Assembly: GCA_003279845.1 (NCBI GenBank)
Contig: QCGP01000001.1
Coordinates: forward strand, 124,001-188,000
Direction of reading: 5' to 3'
From: Prochlorococcus sp. AG-388-F11
Lineage (GTDB): Bacteria > Cyanobacteriota > Cyanobacteriia > PCC-6307 > Cyanobiaceae
DNA length: 64,000 nt
Both the position numbers and the translations under genes were made by a program. Within the stretch, counting starts at the first letter, position 1. Each line of letters begins with the position of its first letter. Under the pieces are notes generated by a model that saw nothing but the letters and a program-made list of their open reading frames with translations, made no database searches and had not been told where the DNA came from. Of the stretch, positions 46,585 through 55,825 are shown one piece after another.

Positions 46585-47340
46585 TTATTTATTTCTGAAG
46601 AGATGTCTATATGATCGATTATATAGATTAGACCTGTTTTGAGAATTATTAATTGCTGGACTAATAATGTAAATAGTTGTTCTAATTAATTTTTTTTCAA
46701 TAGAAAATTTTTCCATATCTTTTAATTCTATTAATGATGTCCAACCATCATCCCAAGATACTCTGAATCCAACGATAACTTTAGTCTCTCGGGGATAAAA
46801 CTCTAGTAAAGTTTCTTGAGATCTTTTTACATGCCTAGCACTTAAATAAAGGCATAAAGAGGAATTGTGTTTCGCAAGATCTTTCAGAGATTCTTTCTCG
46901 GGCATACCAGTTCTTCCTCCTGCTCTAGTTAAAATTATTGTTTGCGTTACGTCAGGAATAGTTAACTCAGCTTCATGATATGCTGCTGCGACTTGAAAAG
47001 CACTTACACCTGGAATAACTTCGATTTCAATTTTTTCTTTTTTTAAAATTTCTATTTGTTCTCTAATCGCTCCAAAAAGACAAGGGTCTCCATCATGCAA
47101 CCTTATAACAGTTTTCCCTGCTTGAAATTCTTTTATCATAATTGAGGTGATTTGCTCTAAGTTGAGCGAACTCGTTTTGATTTTTTCAGAACCTTCTTTA
47201 GAAAAATCTAAAATCTTTTCAGGAATTAGAGAATTCGTCCAAATAATGACATCTGCATTTTTTATCTTTTTTAAAGCTTTTAATGTTAATAAATCTGGAT
47301 CGCCCGGACCAACTCCAATAAAGGATATTTTTTTATACAT
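46585..47340 (-). CDS. cobM: Precorrin-4 C11-methyltransferase
   Basis: A 251-residue SAM-dependent tetrapyrrole methylase of cobalamin synthesis. The N-terminus has [20 protein letters not shown], followed by [30 protein letters not shown] and [29 protein letters not shown] is typical of CobM. Its start overlaps lgt by 8 bases, and it is the last of the petC-petA-lgt-cobM run. Confidence 0.93.
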   Translation of the reverse strand: MYKKISFIGVGPGDPDLLTLKALKKIKNADVIIWTNSLIPEKILDFSKEGSEKIKTSSLNLEQITSIMIKEFQAGKTVIRLHDGDPCLFGAIREQIEILKKEKIEIEVIPGVSAFQVAAAYHEAELTIPDVTQTIILTRAGGRTGMPEKESLKDLAKHNSSLCLYLSARHVKRSQETLLEFYPRETKVIVGFRVSWDDGWTSLIELKDMEKFSIEKKLIRTTIYIISPAINNSQNRSNLYNRSYRHLFRNK

Positions 47341-48226
47341 TCTTTCTATTTTTGCCGTTATATGGTCTTAATCTTAAAAAAAATATTCCAATTAATCCAG
47401 AAGAAAATAGAAAAATACTTATAAATTGAGCCATTCTTATACCGCCATCACAGAAAGGTGGAAGTCCACCAATGCATAGTGGGTCAGTTCTTAAACCTTC
47501 AATCCAGAATCTTCCAAAGCTATAACTTATTAAATAAAGACAGCTAATAAAGCCAGGCCTTAAAAAATCTGTTTTATTTTGTTTATTAAAGGTAATAATG
47601 AGGAGGATGAAAATTAAAAGATTCCACAATGACTCATAGAGAAATGTAGGATGAAAAAATTCATAATTAAGAAATTCTGAAGGCCTATTTTGGATAGGTA
47701 TAAATAATTTCCAAGGCAAATTTGTGGGAACTCCAAATGCTTCATTATTGAAAAAATTTCCCCACCTTCCTATTGATTGTCCAAGAATAATCGAGGGTGT
47801 TAATATATCTATAAAAGTTTTTATATTAATTTTTTTTGACTTACAGAAATAGATAATAGATATTAATCCTCCAATTAGACCTCCATGGATTGCTATACCT
47901 CCTTCCCAAACTGCAAGAAAAGAGGGTATTTGTATGATCTTATTGAATAGTTCTAAAGAAGTAAAAAAGTTTTCTCCACTATATTGCCTCCATTCAAAAA
48001 TTACGTAATAAGCTCTAGCTCCAATTATTGAAAAGATTATTAATGATGGAAGTATTTCACTAATGTACTCTGGGTCAATATTCCTAGCCTTTGCTAGTTT
48101 TTTAGAGATAAAAAGGCCTATTAAAACTGAAAACGAAATAAGAAATCCATACCATCTAATAGTTATAAACCCTAAATTTAAAAAAGTTTCTCCTGGAGAT
48201 TGTATAAAAGCTTGAAATATAAGCAT
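47333..48226 (-). CDS. lgt: Phosphatidylglycerol--prolipoprotein diacylglyceryl transferase
   Basis: A 297-residue membrane enzyme that adds diacylglycerol to the lipobox cysteine of prolipoproteins. Motifs: [46 protein letters not shown] (Lgt signature) and FLYESLWN. Its substrates would include the two lipoproteins at 25326 and 27986. Located 10 bases downstream of petA. Confidence 0.95.
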   Translation of the reverse strand: MLIFQAFIQSPGETFLNLGFITIRWYGFLISFSVLIGLFISKKLAKARNIDPEYISEILPSLIIFSIIGARAYYVIFEWRQYSGENFFTSLELFNKIIQIPSFLAVWEGGIAIHGGLIGGLISIIYFCKSKKINIKTFIDILTPSIILGQSIGRWGNFFNNEAFGVPTNLPWKLFIPIQNRPSEFLNYEFFHPTFLYESLWNLLIFILLIITFNKQNKTDFLRPGFISCLYLISYSFGRFWIEGLRTDPLCIGGLPPFCDGGIRMAQFISIFLFSSGLIGIFFLRLRPYNGKNRKNV

Positions 48227-48236
48227 TTAAAGAAAG

Positions 48237-49190
48237 TTAGATACCCTCTGCTGCTTGCACTTTTTCTACTTGTTTTTTCTTTAATACTAAAAGTATTTGT
48301 GTTAGACCTACACCAATAAAGAATGCAATCAATCCAATTACTCTATAAGGGCTCTGAAGTACAACCTCAGCATCTAATTGTCCAAAGCCGCCAACGTTGG
48401 GATCATTGGTAAGCGGGTCACCTGCATTAATTTTGTCTTGTGCTTTTACAATAAGTTGAGGACCAACAGGAACTGATTCAGTAGTTATCTCTCCATTCTC
48501 GTCTTCTATATTGACCTTATAGCTACCATCTTCAATTGTTTCTATTGAATTTATAGTTCCTGAGGTGGAAGATGTGAAAACTACATTATTGCTTTTTTCT
48601 CCAGTTGGGTATACCTGACCTCTACCTCTATTGCCTCCAATATGTAGGGAGTATTTCCCATAGTGATATTCTTTATTAGTTGATGGATCAGGGGAAAGTA
48701 CAGGAAAAACTATTTCTTTATTGGTATCGCCAGGTAAAGGTCCGACAATAATGATATTATCTTTCTCTTCACTGTAATTAGTGAAATAAACCCCTTCTGT
48801 CTCCTCTTTGATTTCTTCGGTCCATCTTTCTTGTGGAGCAAGTTTAAAGCCATCAGGCAGCATTACAACAGCACCAACTTGTAATGGGACCTCTGAACCA
48901 TCAGCTCCGATCTCTTTTAAGTCATTTTTGTAGGGTATTTTGACTACAGCTTTAAAAACACTGTCTGCTCCAACAGATTGTGGAACCTCTGCAATTGTAG
49001 GCATCTGAGCTAGATGACAATTTGCACAGACTATCTTACCTGTGGCTTCTCTTGGGGATTCGTAGTTTTGCTGAGCCCAAAATGGATAAGCAAAAGTGAT
49101 CTTTGGATAAAATACAATGCTCGAAATGAAAATTAGAGTACAGATAAATAAATTTGTTTTTTTCATGATTTGATTTTTAAGACCTTTCAT
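48237..49190 (-). CDS. petA: Cytochrome f (apoprotein)
   Basis: A 317-residue precursor of the c-type cytochrome f subunit of the b6f complex, which reduces plastocyanin. Signal peptide ends at [11 protein letters not shown]; the mature protein starts at Tyr, whose amino group is the heme ligand. Heme attachment is CANCHLAQM. The C-terminus has one membrane anchor ([20 protein letters not shown]). I prefer the ATG at 49190 over the one at 49208, which overlaps petC. Confidence 0.96.
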   Translation of the reverse strand: MKGLKNQIMKKTNLFICTLIFISSIVFYPKITFAYPFWAQQNYESPREATGKIVCANCHLAQMPTIAEVPQSVGADSVFKAVVKIPYKNDLKEIGADGSEVPLQVGAVVMLPDGFKLAPQERWTEEIKEETEGVYFTNYSEEKDNIIIVGPLPGDTNKEIVFPVLSPDPSTNKEYHYGKYSLHIGGNRGRGQVYPTGEKSNNVVFTSSTSGTINSIETIEDGSYKVNIEDENGEITTESVPVGPQLIVKAQDKINAGDPLTNDPNVGGFGQLDAEVVLQSPYRVIGLIAFFIGVGLTQILLVLKKKQVEKVQAAEGI

Positions 49191-49195
49191 TTTTT

Positions 49196-49732
49196 TTATG
49201 CCCACCATGGATTTTCATTAGTTCTAAAGTCAGTTTCTGGCCATTGTTTGACTATTACAGCATCATCTTCAATATCGACATGAGCTAGCGCTAAAGACAA
49301 AGGAGCAGGCCCTCTGACTACCTTCCCATTTGTATCGTACTGACTGCCATGACAAGGACATATAAATTTATTAGCACCGCTATCCCATGGGACAACGCAA
49401 CCTAAATGTGTACAAATTGCATTTAAACCAAATTCTCCTATTTCCCCACCCTCATTAACTATTAAATAAGTTGGATCTCCCTTTAGGCCCTGCACTAGAC
49501 TTCTGTCTCCTGCTTGATGGGTAGCTAACCAACCTGTCTTGGTTATTGGATTCCCTAATTCATCTTTAGCAGAAGTTCCACCACCACCACCACCTGCTCT
49601 TAAAGGCATGAAATAATTTGCTACGGGGTAAAGGGCTCCTAACGCTACACCAGTCGCAGTACCAAATGTAAGAAGATTCATAAATTGCCTTCGACCCATT
49701 GAAGGGACATCATTGGAACTTAATTGAGTCAT
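49196..49732 (-). CDS. petC: Cytochrome b6f Rieske iron-sulfur subunit
   Basis: A 178-residue subunit with an N-terminal membrane anchor. [2Fe-2S] ligands are in [10 protein letters not shown] and CPCHGSQYD. The N-terminal [14 protein letters not shown] is a twin-arginine motif, and Rieske proteins are known Tat substrates. A poly-glycine hinge (AGGGGGG) links anchor and domain. First gene of petC-petA, with a 5-base gap. Confidence 0.97.
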   Translation of the reverse strand: MTQLSSNDVPSMGRRQFMNLLTFGTATGVALGALYPVANYFMPLRAGGGGGGTSAKDELGNPITKTGWLATHQAGDRSLVQGLKGDPTYLIVNEGGEIGEFGLNAICTHLGCVVPWDSGANKFICPCHGSQYDTNGKVVRGPAPLSLALAHVDIEDDAVIVKQWPETDFRTNENPWWA

Positions 49733-49855
49733 TCGCTACTTGATTCTGTTATTTATTAGTTATTATGAAACAAATTGTTCAATTTCTGTTGCAAATAGAT
49801 AGGACTTTTAATAATTTAAAGTAAAAGTTTAGGAAGTCTTAATTAATTGATTTAA

Positions 49856-50173
49856 ATGAACCCATTGTTATTAGATGAAGTTATCCATTATTTGATTCAT
49901 CGCTGGGGAAAAAAATATGATTTTAGACTATTTAGAAGAGGAAAATTTGTTTATTTTCAAATGATGTGGGGATTTCTTGGACAGGAATCATTTCCTTTAA
50001 GTGAAGATGAATATAAAAAATCTATAGCTGATAAAATCGAGATTTTGAATAGATGTGGATATTCAGAAGAAGTAAGGGAATGGCTAAAGAAAGTAAATGC
50101 TAAGCCAAGGTTAGGTAGAGCTGTCAGCTTGCAATTAAATCTTAATGAGAAGATGAAAGAGTTTTTGACTTAA
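49856..50173 (+). CDS. DUF3067 protein
   Basis: A 105-residue soluble protein of a family found mainly in cyanobacteria and plants. Core: LLDEVIHYLIHRWGKKYDFR, then VYFQMMWGFLGQESFPLSE and WLKKVNAKPRLGRAVSLQL. Function unknown. Located between petC (divergent) and tatC (convergent, overlapping 32 bases at the 3' ends). Confidence 0.88.
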   Translation: MNPLLLDEVIHYLIHRWGKKYDFRLFRRGKFVYFQMMWGFLGQESFPLSEDEYKKSIADKIEILNRCGYSEEVREWLKKVNAKPRLGRAVSLQLNLNEKMKEFLT

Positions 50174-50900
50174 GATTTTCTGATAAGTAAGTTAATCCAG
50201 TACCTATAAAAAATAAAAACACAATCGATATAGATAGCAATGTCATTGTCAATGGGTCTGTTGAAGGGGTAATCACTGCAGATAAGATTGCGGATGAGAT
50301 TACAACTATCTTCCAATTCGAAATCATTTTTTCTGTTGTAATTATTCCAAGAGAACCTAGAATAAATTGTAATACTGGCAATTGAAAAGCTATTCCAGTG
50401 CTAGACATTAATAAGAGAACAAAATCAAAATATCTTTCTATAGACCAAGTTGGTTCAACAATATCAGCACCGAAATTAATAAAGAATTTTATTGCTGCAG
50501 GGACTAATATCCACCATGAAAAAATTAATCCTAAAAAAAACAAAAGACCTGAACCAAAAACTGCGGGCAGGATAAGGTTTTTTTCTTGTTTTGTTAAACC
50601 AGGGGAAATAAATAATATTACTTGATAAAAAATATAAGGCATAGAAACTATCAATCCGCTGTAACCTGCAACTTTAATAGCGACAAATAAAAACTCTCCT
50701 GGAGCAAGTTGTAGTAGATGAATATCACCAGCTGGGATTTCTAAAAAAGATATTAATGGCTTAATGATAAGAAAACTAAAGAATATTGAAATAATTATTG
50801 AGTAAATTGAGTTTAGTATCCTCTGACGAAGCTCCTCTAAATGATCACTAAAAGTCATCGAAGCCGATAATTTATTTCCACTTTGATCTGTACCTCTCAT
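50142..50900 (-). CDS. tatC: Twin-arginine translocase subunit TatC
   Basis: A 252-residue, six-span core of the Tat export machine. Conserved N-terminal FSDHLEELRQRILNSIYSII and the FYQVILFISPGLTKQEK loop are the TatC signature. Known cargo includes Rieske proteins such as PetC, encoded 240 bases away. Confidence 0.95.
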   Translation of the reverse strand: MRGTDQSGNKLSASMTFSDHLEELRQRILNSIYSIIISIFFSFLIIKPLISFLEIPAGDIHLLQLAPGEFLFVAIKVAGYSGLIVSMPYIFYQVILFISPGLTKQEKNLILPAVFGSGLLFFLGLIFSWWILVPAAIKFFINFGADIVEPTWSIERYFDFVLLLMSSTGIAFQLPVLQFILGSLGIITTEKMISNWKIVVISSAILSAVITPSTDPLTMTLLSISIVFLFFIGTGLTYLSENLKSKTLSSSH

Positions 50901-50983
50901 TATTATTATTTGATAGAGATTTTATAAGAAAAAAATTTAAAATAACTATTGTCAAAGTCCAATTTATTTTACGTTAAATTTAA

Positions 50984-51244
50984 TTATTTACTTAATTTAG
51001 GATTAGTTGGATCTGGTAATAAGAAAGGAGGGGCATCATTTAGAGATGATTCACCGTAAGTTTCATATTCTCTATATCCTCCCATTTTTCCATTTGTTTT
51101 CATTAAAGCGCTTACGAAGGCAAGTAGTAAGAAAACAGTAGGAGCTCCAATTATTAATGCAGCACCAAATAGATATCCAACAATAAATTCTGGAAAACTA
51201 TGATTTCCTAAAAATTCATGAGTGCCCAAAAGAAAATCAAACAT
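50984..51244 (-). CDS. Small membrane protein, conserved-type, unnamed
   Basis: An 86-residue protein with one or two hydrophobic stretches (about residues 17-47, FPEFIVGYLFGAALIIGAPT then VFLLLAFVSALM) and a polar C-terminal tail with ETYGESSLNDAPPF. I cannot name the family. It is one of a row of genes for thylakoid proteins, so a photosynthetic-membrane role is possible but not demonstrated. Confidence 0.72.
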   Translation of the reverse strand: MFDFLLGTHEFLGNHSFPEFIVGYLFGAALIIGAPTVFLLLAFVSALMKTNGKMGGYREYETYGESSLNDAPPFLLPDPTNPKLSK

Positions 51245-51273
51245 TTAGATTTAAAAATTTTTTTTATTATAAA

Positions 51274-52998
51274 CTAAATTACTGTTTTCAGATTTTTTTT
51301 AATGTAATCTTCTCCTCTTGTAGGATTTCCCCAAATAATTTCTCCATTTTTAAAGGAAACGCAACCCGGTCCTCCTTTTTTGATTTTTTGCAAATCTTTA
51401 ATCTTTACTAAATTAATAGGAACTTTTATGTTTCTTTTTGCCTTACTAAATAAAGCAGCTAAATCTGCAGCTATTTGAAGATCTTGTTCAGATGCTGCTT
51501 GAGATGAAGACTTCAAAACTACATGACTGCCTGGTGATTCCTGTGCATGAAACCATAAATCACCTTTTTTTGAAAACTTGAAGCTTATTAAGTCATTTTG
51601 CCTCATGTTTCTCCCTACCTGAAGCTTCAATCCTGTGGGAGTATCAACTTGAATTGGTAAAGATTGTATCTCAGATGTATTTTTCTTATCTTCTTTTTGC
51701 CTCTTGATATTGATATTAAACTCATTACAAATTTCTTCCAAAATTTCTTCTAAAAGTTTAATTTTTACGAATAGTTCATCTTTATATAAATAATTTAGAT
51801 TCTCTAGAAGTGTAGTGAATTCATCTAATCTATCTATGTTGGTTTTGTAAATATTTAGTCTATCCTTTATTAATTCTCTAGATCTTTTTAGTTTCTTTGA
51901 TTTTTTATATAGTTTTTGTCCTTTAATAATATCTTGTTTTTTGATCTCACTTTTTGTGAATATCTTGTCAGCTTTTTCTTTATATATTTTGTAGTTTTCT
52001 GAATTTGATAGGAGATCATATTGAATATTTAAATTTTTTTTCTCATTATTTGTTTGTTTGAAAATTATCCCTTCAACTTTCTTTATTAATAATTCAAATT
52101 TTTTTTGTTTTAGATGATGATCATAATAATTTTCTAAACCGGTGCATAAATCTATTTTATTTTCACAGTTAATTTCTTTATCTAAAAACCAGACGGAATA
52201 AAAATAATTATTAAATGTAGAAAAGTAAAAGTTTTTGTTTTGAAACCTATTTATCCATATCTTCCAACTTTTGAATATCTCCTTTAAAATTGCATCGTTA
52301 ATAAGATCAATATTTTTTTCCATTATTTCCGATTCATTAGTATTACTAAATATCTCTAATTGTTTTGTGAGAATAGGGCTTACTCCTTGGTAGGTATTTA
52401 TTAAACAGTATTTCAAAGACTTAGGTACTGTTGAAATTGATTCTTTCCATGATTGAAAAGACTCATCTTCTTTAGGTTGTTTTTTGAGATTGACTGGAGG
52501 GTCAGAATAAATTGATCCTGTTGAAATTGTTCTAAAACTAGATTGACTTGACTTAATTTGTTTGCCAACTGCGATAATTTTATGTTTATTGTCTAAATAA
52601 AAAATATTACTATGTTTTCCCATTAACTCAAAAATTAAATACTTACTAATTTCATCTCCAGGTTTTTTTGCAAAACCAAATTTTATAACTCTTTCGTAAT
52701 CATCTTGATCAATTGAAATTAAAGCCATATATTTCAATCCGTATCTGATTTGTTTAGAAAGTGTACTCTCTCTTCCAATTTTTTCTGGCTTATTGATCTT
52801 TAGTATTCTCGGAGATTCACCATTCCATGAGACTTCTAACCAAGTTTGAGAATCAACTCCTCTAAAACATAATTGAATTGTATTAGGCTCTGGTTGTTGG
52901 GCAGTTTCAAACTTTGTAGGTAAAATGTTTCTTGTTAAATAATGCAAGACAGATCTAATCGATGTAATATCCATTATCTGTGGCACACCTTTTTGCAT
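51274..52998 (-). CDS. NFACT-family (Rqc2/FbpA-like) ribosome quality control protein
   Basis: A 574-residue protein with an NFACT-N domain (about 1-200), a coiled-coil middle (about 310-440, lysine/glutamate-rich) and a C-terminal NFACT-R domain (GDLWFHAQESPGSHVVLKSS). Homologues (RqcH) extend stalled nascent chains with alanine on 50S subunits. In this protein the segment corresponding to the conserved Asp-Arg pair appears to read DDYERVIKFGF, i.e. Glu-Arg. Divergent from gmk (48 bases). Confidence 0.88.
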   Translation of the reverse strand: MQKGVPQIMDITSIRSVLHYLTRNILPTKFETAQQPEPNTIQLCFRGVDSQTWLEVSWNGESPRILKINKPEKIGRESTLSKQIRYGLKYMALISIDQDDYERVIKFGFAKKPGDEISKYLIFELMGKHSNIFYLDNKHKIIAVGKQIKSSQSSFRTISTGSIYSDPPVNLKKQPKEDESFQSWKESISTVPKSLKYCLINTYQGVSPILTKQLEIFSNTNESEIMEKNIDLINDAILKEIFKSWKIWINRFQNKNFYFSTFNNYFYSVWFLDKEINCENKIDLCTGLENYYDHHLKQKKFELLIKKVEGIIFKQTNNEKKNLNIQYDLLSNSENYKIYKEKADKIFTKSEIKKQDIIKGQKLYKKSKKLKRSRELIKDRLNIYKTNIDRLDEFTTLLENLNYLYKDELFVKIKLLEEILEEICNEFNINIKRQKEDKKNTSEIQSLPIQVDTPTGLKLQVGRNMRQNDLISFKFSKKGDLWFHAQESPGSHVVLKSSSQAASEQDLQIAADLAALFSKAKRNIKVPINLVKIKDLQKIKKGGPGCVSFKNGEIIWGNPTRGEDYIKKNLKTVI

Positions 52999-53046
52999 TA
53001 TTTCTTTTAGTTCGCAAGAGATTTATTTTACTGTAAAAATTTTAAT

Positions 53047-53601
53047 ATGAAAAATCAAAAAAAACTCATTATTCTTACCGGGCCTAGCGGGGTGGGAAAA
53101 GGAACTGTTGTCAGAGAAATATTAGGCAAAGATAAAAATATTTGGCTTTCAATATCTGCAACCACTAGAGATCCTAGAGAGGGAGAGAGGGAGGGAGAAA
53201 ATTATTACTTTTTGAATCAAGAAAAGTTTAAAGAAATGATTGATCAAAACCTTTTTCTTGAATGGGCTCAATTTGCTGGAAACTTCTATGGAACTCCTTT
53301 ATCTTCTGTCAATGAGAAAATCAAAAAGGGATTTACCGTATTACTAGAAATTGAAGTGGAAGGCGCAAAGCAAATAAAAGAGAAGTTTCCTAATTCCCTG
53401 TCAATATTTTTACTTCCTCCAAATAAAGAAGAGTTAGAGAGAAGAATAAGAAAAAGAGGTACAGAGAAAGAAGAGGCAATTCAAAAAAGACTCTCAAGGG
53501 CTAATTATGAGATTTCAGCATCAAATCAATTTGATTTTGCTTTAACAAATAACAATGTTGATGAAACAGCAGAGAGAATAATCAAATTAATAAAAACTTG
53601 A
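53047..53601 (+). CDS. gmk: Guanylate kinase
   Basis: A 184-residue enzyme phosphorylating GMP to GDP. P-loop LTGPSGVGKGT is at the N-terminus; SISATTRDPREGEREGENYY is the GMP-binding segment; RIRKRGTEKEEAIQKRL is the lid region. Full length. Convergent with psaJ, 15 bases apart. Confidence 0.96.
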   Translation: MKNQKKLIILTGPSGVGKGTVVREILGKDKNIWLSISATTRDPREGEREGENYYFLNQEKFKEMIDQNLFLEWAQFAGNFYGTPLSSVNEKIKKGFTVLLEIEVEGAKQIKEKFPNSLSIFLLPPNKEELERRIRKRGTEKEEAIQKRLSRANYEISASNQFDFALTNNNVDETAERIIKLIKT

Positions 53602-53616
53602 TTATTCTCTCATTTA

Positions 53617-53751
53617 TCAGCTCATTGGATGAAATAATAAGTCTGGGAAAAACCTATTAAATTCAATAATTATTCCAGCTGTGAGGCTTAGCCAAATTGC
53701 TGCAACTACTGGAGCTGATCTAACAAATTTTGTATTTAGAATTTTGAACAT
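53617..53751 (-). CDS. psaJ: Photosystem I subunit IX
   Basis: A 44-residue single-span protein beginning [20 protein letters not shown] and ending DLLFHPMS. The FNRFFPDLL tail is a PsaJ hallmark. It binds chlorophyll and helps seat PsaF in photosystem I. Starts 28 bases after psaF ends, on the same strand, as in the psaF-psaJ operon of other cyanobacteria. Confidence 0.95.
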   Translation of the reverse strand: MFKILNTKFVRSAPVVAAIWLSLTAGIIIEFNRFFPDLLFHPMS

Positions 53752-53779
53752 TTGTTTTTATGAAAGTTTTTAAAGATGT

Positions 53780-54334
53780 TTAGCGAGGACCATTAAGTGT
53801 AATATTGTTATCTTTCTCTCTTAAATCTCCATTTCTGCCTTGTTTGTTAGCAAGAAGAGGCCATTGTGCTCCTTTAATAAGACATTTTCTAGCCAAGTCA
53901 AGATCAATAATAATCTCAAGATCAGCTGGATTCTTAGTCTTTTTTGATTCAATTAAATATTCTCTTCCGGACCAGCCTATGATTCCAGCAATGTAAATGA
54001 ACAATACTCCTGGAATAAGTAAATCACCCTCATGCCCTCTATTTAAAAGAGCTCCCCATGGCTCAAGTGGAGGTCCAATAATTAAATGTGGAAGACCATC
54101 ATCTCCGCATGAGGCTTTTCCGTATCTTTCAAATCTTGCTATATCTTTTTGAGTAGTTGCAGAATTTGCTCTCTCAATGAATTTTGGGTTTTCAGAGCAT
54201 TTTGTTAGAGCTGATGCGGTATATTCTGTACTAGCTCTGTCTGCGTTTAGGGCGGGCCCATTAGCAGCTAAAGCTATTGGAGTAATTCCTAGGAACAGAA
54301 AAACCGAGGTTATTATTGAAAAAAAGAATTTCAT
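53780..54334 (-). CDS. psaF: Photosystem I subunit III
   Basis: A 184-residue precursor with a cleavable signal peptide (MKFFFSIITS to ITPIALA). The lumenal domain has two cysteines (TKCSE, ASCGDD) that form the known disulfide. One membrane span (LIPGVLFIYIAGIIGW) follows. I use the ATG at 54334; a TTG three codons upstream would also be open. It docks electron donors in algae; in cyanobacteria the role is mainly structural. Confidence 0.96.
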   Translation of the reverse strand: MKFFFSIITSVFLFLGITPIALAANGPALNADRASTEYTASALTKCSENPKFIERANSATTQKDIARFERYGKASCGDDGLPHLIIGPPLEPWGALLNRGHEGDLLIPGVLFIYIAGIIGWSGREYLIESKKTKNPADLEIIIDLDLARKCLIKGAQWPLLANKQGRNGDLREKDNNITLNGPR

Positions 54335-54408
54335 AAGTTGCAATCTTTAATTCCTTATAGTGTGTTAAGTAAGAAATTAATATTAAAATAGAACAAGTTG
54401 AATCAAAT

Positions 54409-55479
54409 ATGAACAAAGTTTTAGCTATTGAAACAAGTTGTGATGAGACATCTGTCTCAATAGTTTCTAATATTGGCGATAATTTCAAAATACATTCAAA
54501 TATAATTGCATCTCAAATTGAAGATCATTCAAAATGGGGAGGAGTTGTACCTGAACTTGCGGCCAGAAAGCACCTAGAGTTATTACCCTTTGTTTTAGAA
54601 AAGGCTTTTATAGAATCAAAAATCAAAATTGAGGAAATTGACTATATTGCATCTACTGTCGCTCCTGGATTGGTTGGATGTTTACGCGTTGGCTCAATAA
54701 CTGCAAGATCACTTTGCATGTTACATTCAAAGCCATTCTTGGGAATTCATCATTTGGAGGGACATTTATCTTCAATTCTATTTTCAGAAAACTATCCAAA
54801 GAAATCTTTTCTTACATTACTTGTTAGCGGCGGACATACTGAATTGATAAAGGTTGATGATAGAGGGGTAATGCAGAGACTTGGAAAAAGTTTTGATGAT
54901 GCCGCAGGAGAAGCCTTTGACAAAGTTGGAAGATTATTAGGTTTGACTTATCCAGGAGGACCGGCAATTGAAAAGATTGCTAAAAATGGAGACCCTATGA
55001 AATTTAATTTACCAAAATGTAGGATTTCTGATAAAAAGGGTGGCTTTCTTAAATATGATTTCTCCTTTAGTGGTCTAAAAACCGCTGTATTAAGATTAGT
55101 TGAGAAAATAAATTTAGAAGGGAAGACCGTTCCTGTTCCTGATATCGCCGCAAGTTTTGAGAGAGTAGTGGCAGAGGTTTTGGTAGAGAGAACTATAAAA
55201 TGTGCAGCAGACTATAGCTTGGATAATGTTGTTGTGGTTGGGGGAGTGGCTGCCAATAATACATTAAGAAAAATGATGATTAGTGAAGCTAGTAAAAAAT
55301 CTATTAAAGTTCATTTAGCTCCACTTGATCTTTGTACGGATAATGCGGCGATGATTGGTGCAGCGGCATTGTTCAGGATCAAATTTAAGGATCATTTCAG
55401 TTCTCTTAAGTTAGGCGTCTCTGGCAGATTATCAATTGAACAAGCAAATACACTTTATGAAGAAAATCCTCCTTTCTAA
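54409..55479 (+). CDS. tsaD: tRNA N6-adenosine threonylcarbamoyltransferase
   Basis: A 356-residue enzyme that transfers threonylcarbamoyl to A37 of ANN-decoding tRNAs. Metal-binding HHLEGH, the start LAIETSCDETSVSIV and KSFDDAAGEAFDKVGRLLG are TsaD signatures. Full length. The hli gene begins 6 bases after its stop. Confidence 0.96.
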   Translation: MNKVLAIETSCDETSVSIVSNIGDNFKIHSNIIASQIEDHSKWGGVVPELAARKHLELLPFVLEKAFIESKIKIEEIDYIASTVAPGLVGCLRVGSITARSLCMLHSKPFLGIHHLEGHLSSILFSENYPKKSFLTLLVSGGHTELIKVDDRGVMQRLGKSFDDAAGEAFDKVGRLLGLTYPGGPAIEKIAKNGDPMKFNLPKCRISDKKGGFLKYDFSFSGLKTAVLRLVEKINLEGKTVPVPDIAASFERVVAEVLVERTIKCAADYSLDNVVVVGGVAANNTLRKMMISEASKKSIKVHLAPLDLCTDNAAMIGAAALFRIKFKDHFSSLKLGVSGRLSIEQANTLYEENPPF

Positions 55480-55484
55480 CTCCA

Positions 55485-55661
55485 ATGAACAAACAACCTA
55501 AAATTGAGATTGAAGAGACAAAAAATTTTGTTGATAAAAAGGAACTGAATTTATGGAAAAGAGGTTTTACGCCTCAAGCTGAAATTTGGAACGGTAGGAT
55601 GGCAACTGTTGGTATAGGAATAATTTTTATTATTATCGCTTTAATAAGCCAATTTTCTTAA
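55485..55661 (+). CDS. hli: High-light-inducible protein
   Basis: A 58-residue single-helix protein. The chlorophyll-binding ExxNGR motif is in AEIWNGRMATVGIGI, followed by a hydrophobic span of about 15 residues. Such proteins bind chlorophyll and carotenoid and protect the photosystems in stress. The longer N-terminus (KIEIEETKNFVDKKELNLW) is acidic. It may be read through from tsaD, as no terminator is seen in the 5-base gap. Confidence 0.93.
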   Translation: MNKQPKIEIEETKNFVDKKELNLWKRGFTPQAEIWNGRMATVGIGIIFIIIALISQFS

Positions 55662-55825
55662 ATTGAGATTAAATTTATTTGATTTAAAATTAATTTCTGA
55701 GTTTTATTAAGATTAAGTCTTGTTCAGATGATTAATTAAATTAAAAAGTATTGTATTTAATGGACTTGCGATAAGATTATTGATTTAATCAAAATAATTA
55801 ATAATTTTATTATTTATAATTATAT

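Noticed and set aside
49191..49208. Upstream ATG for petA at 49208
   Set aside because: It would overlap the petC stop and add six residues before a normal signal peptide; the ATG at 49190 is simpler.
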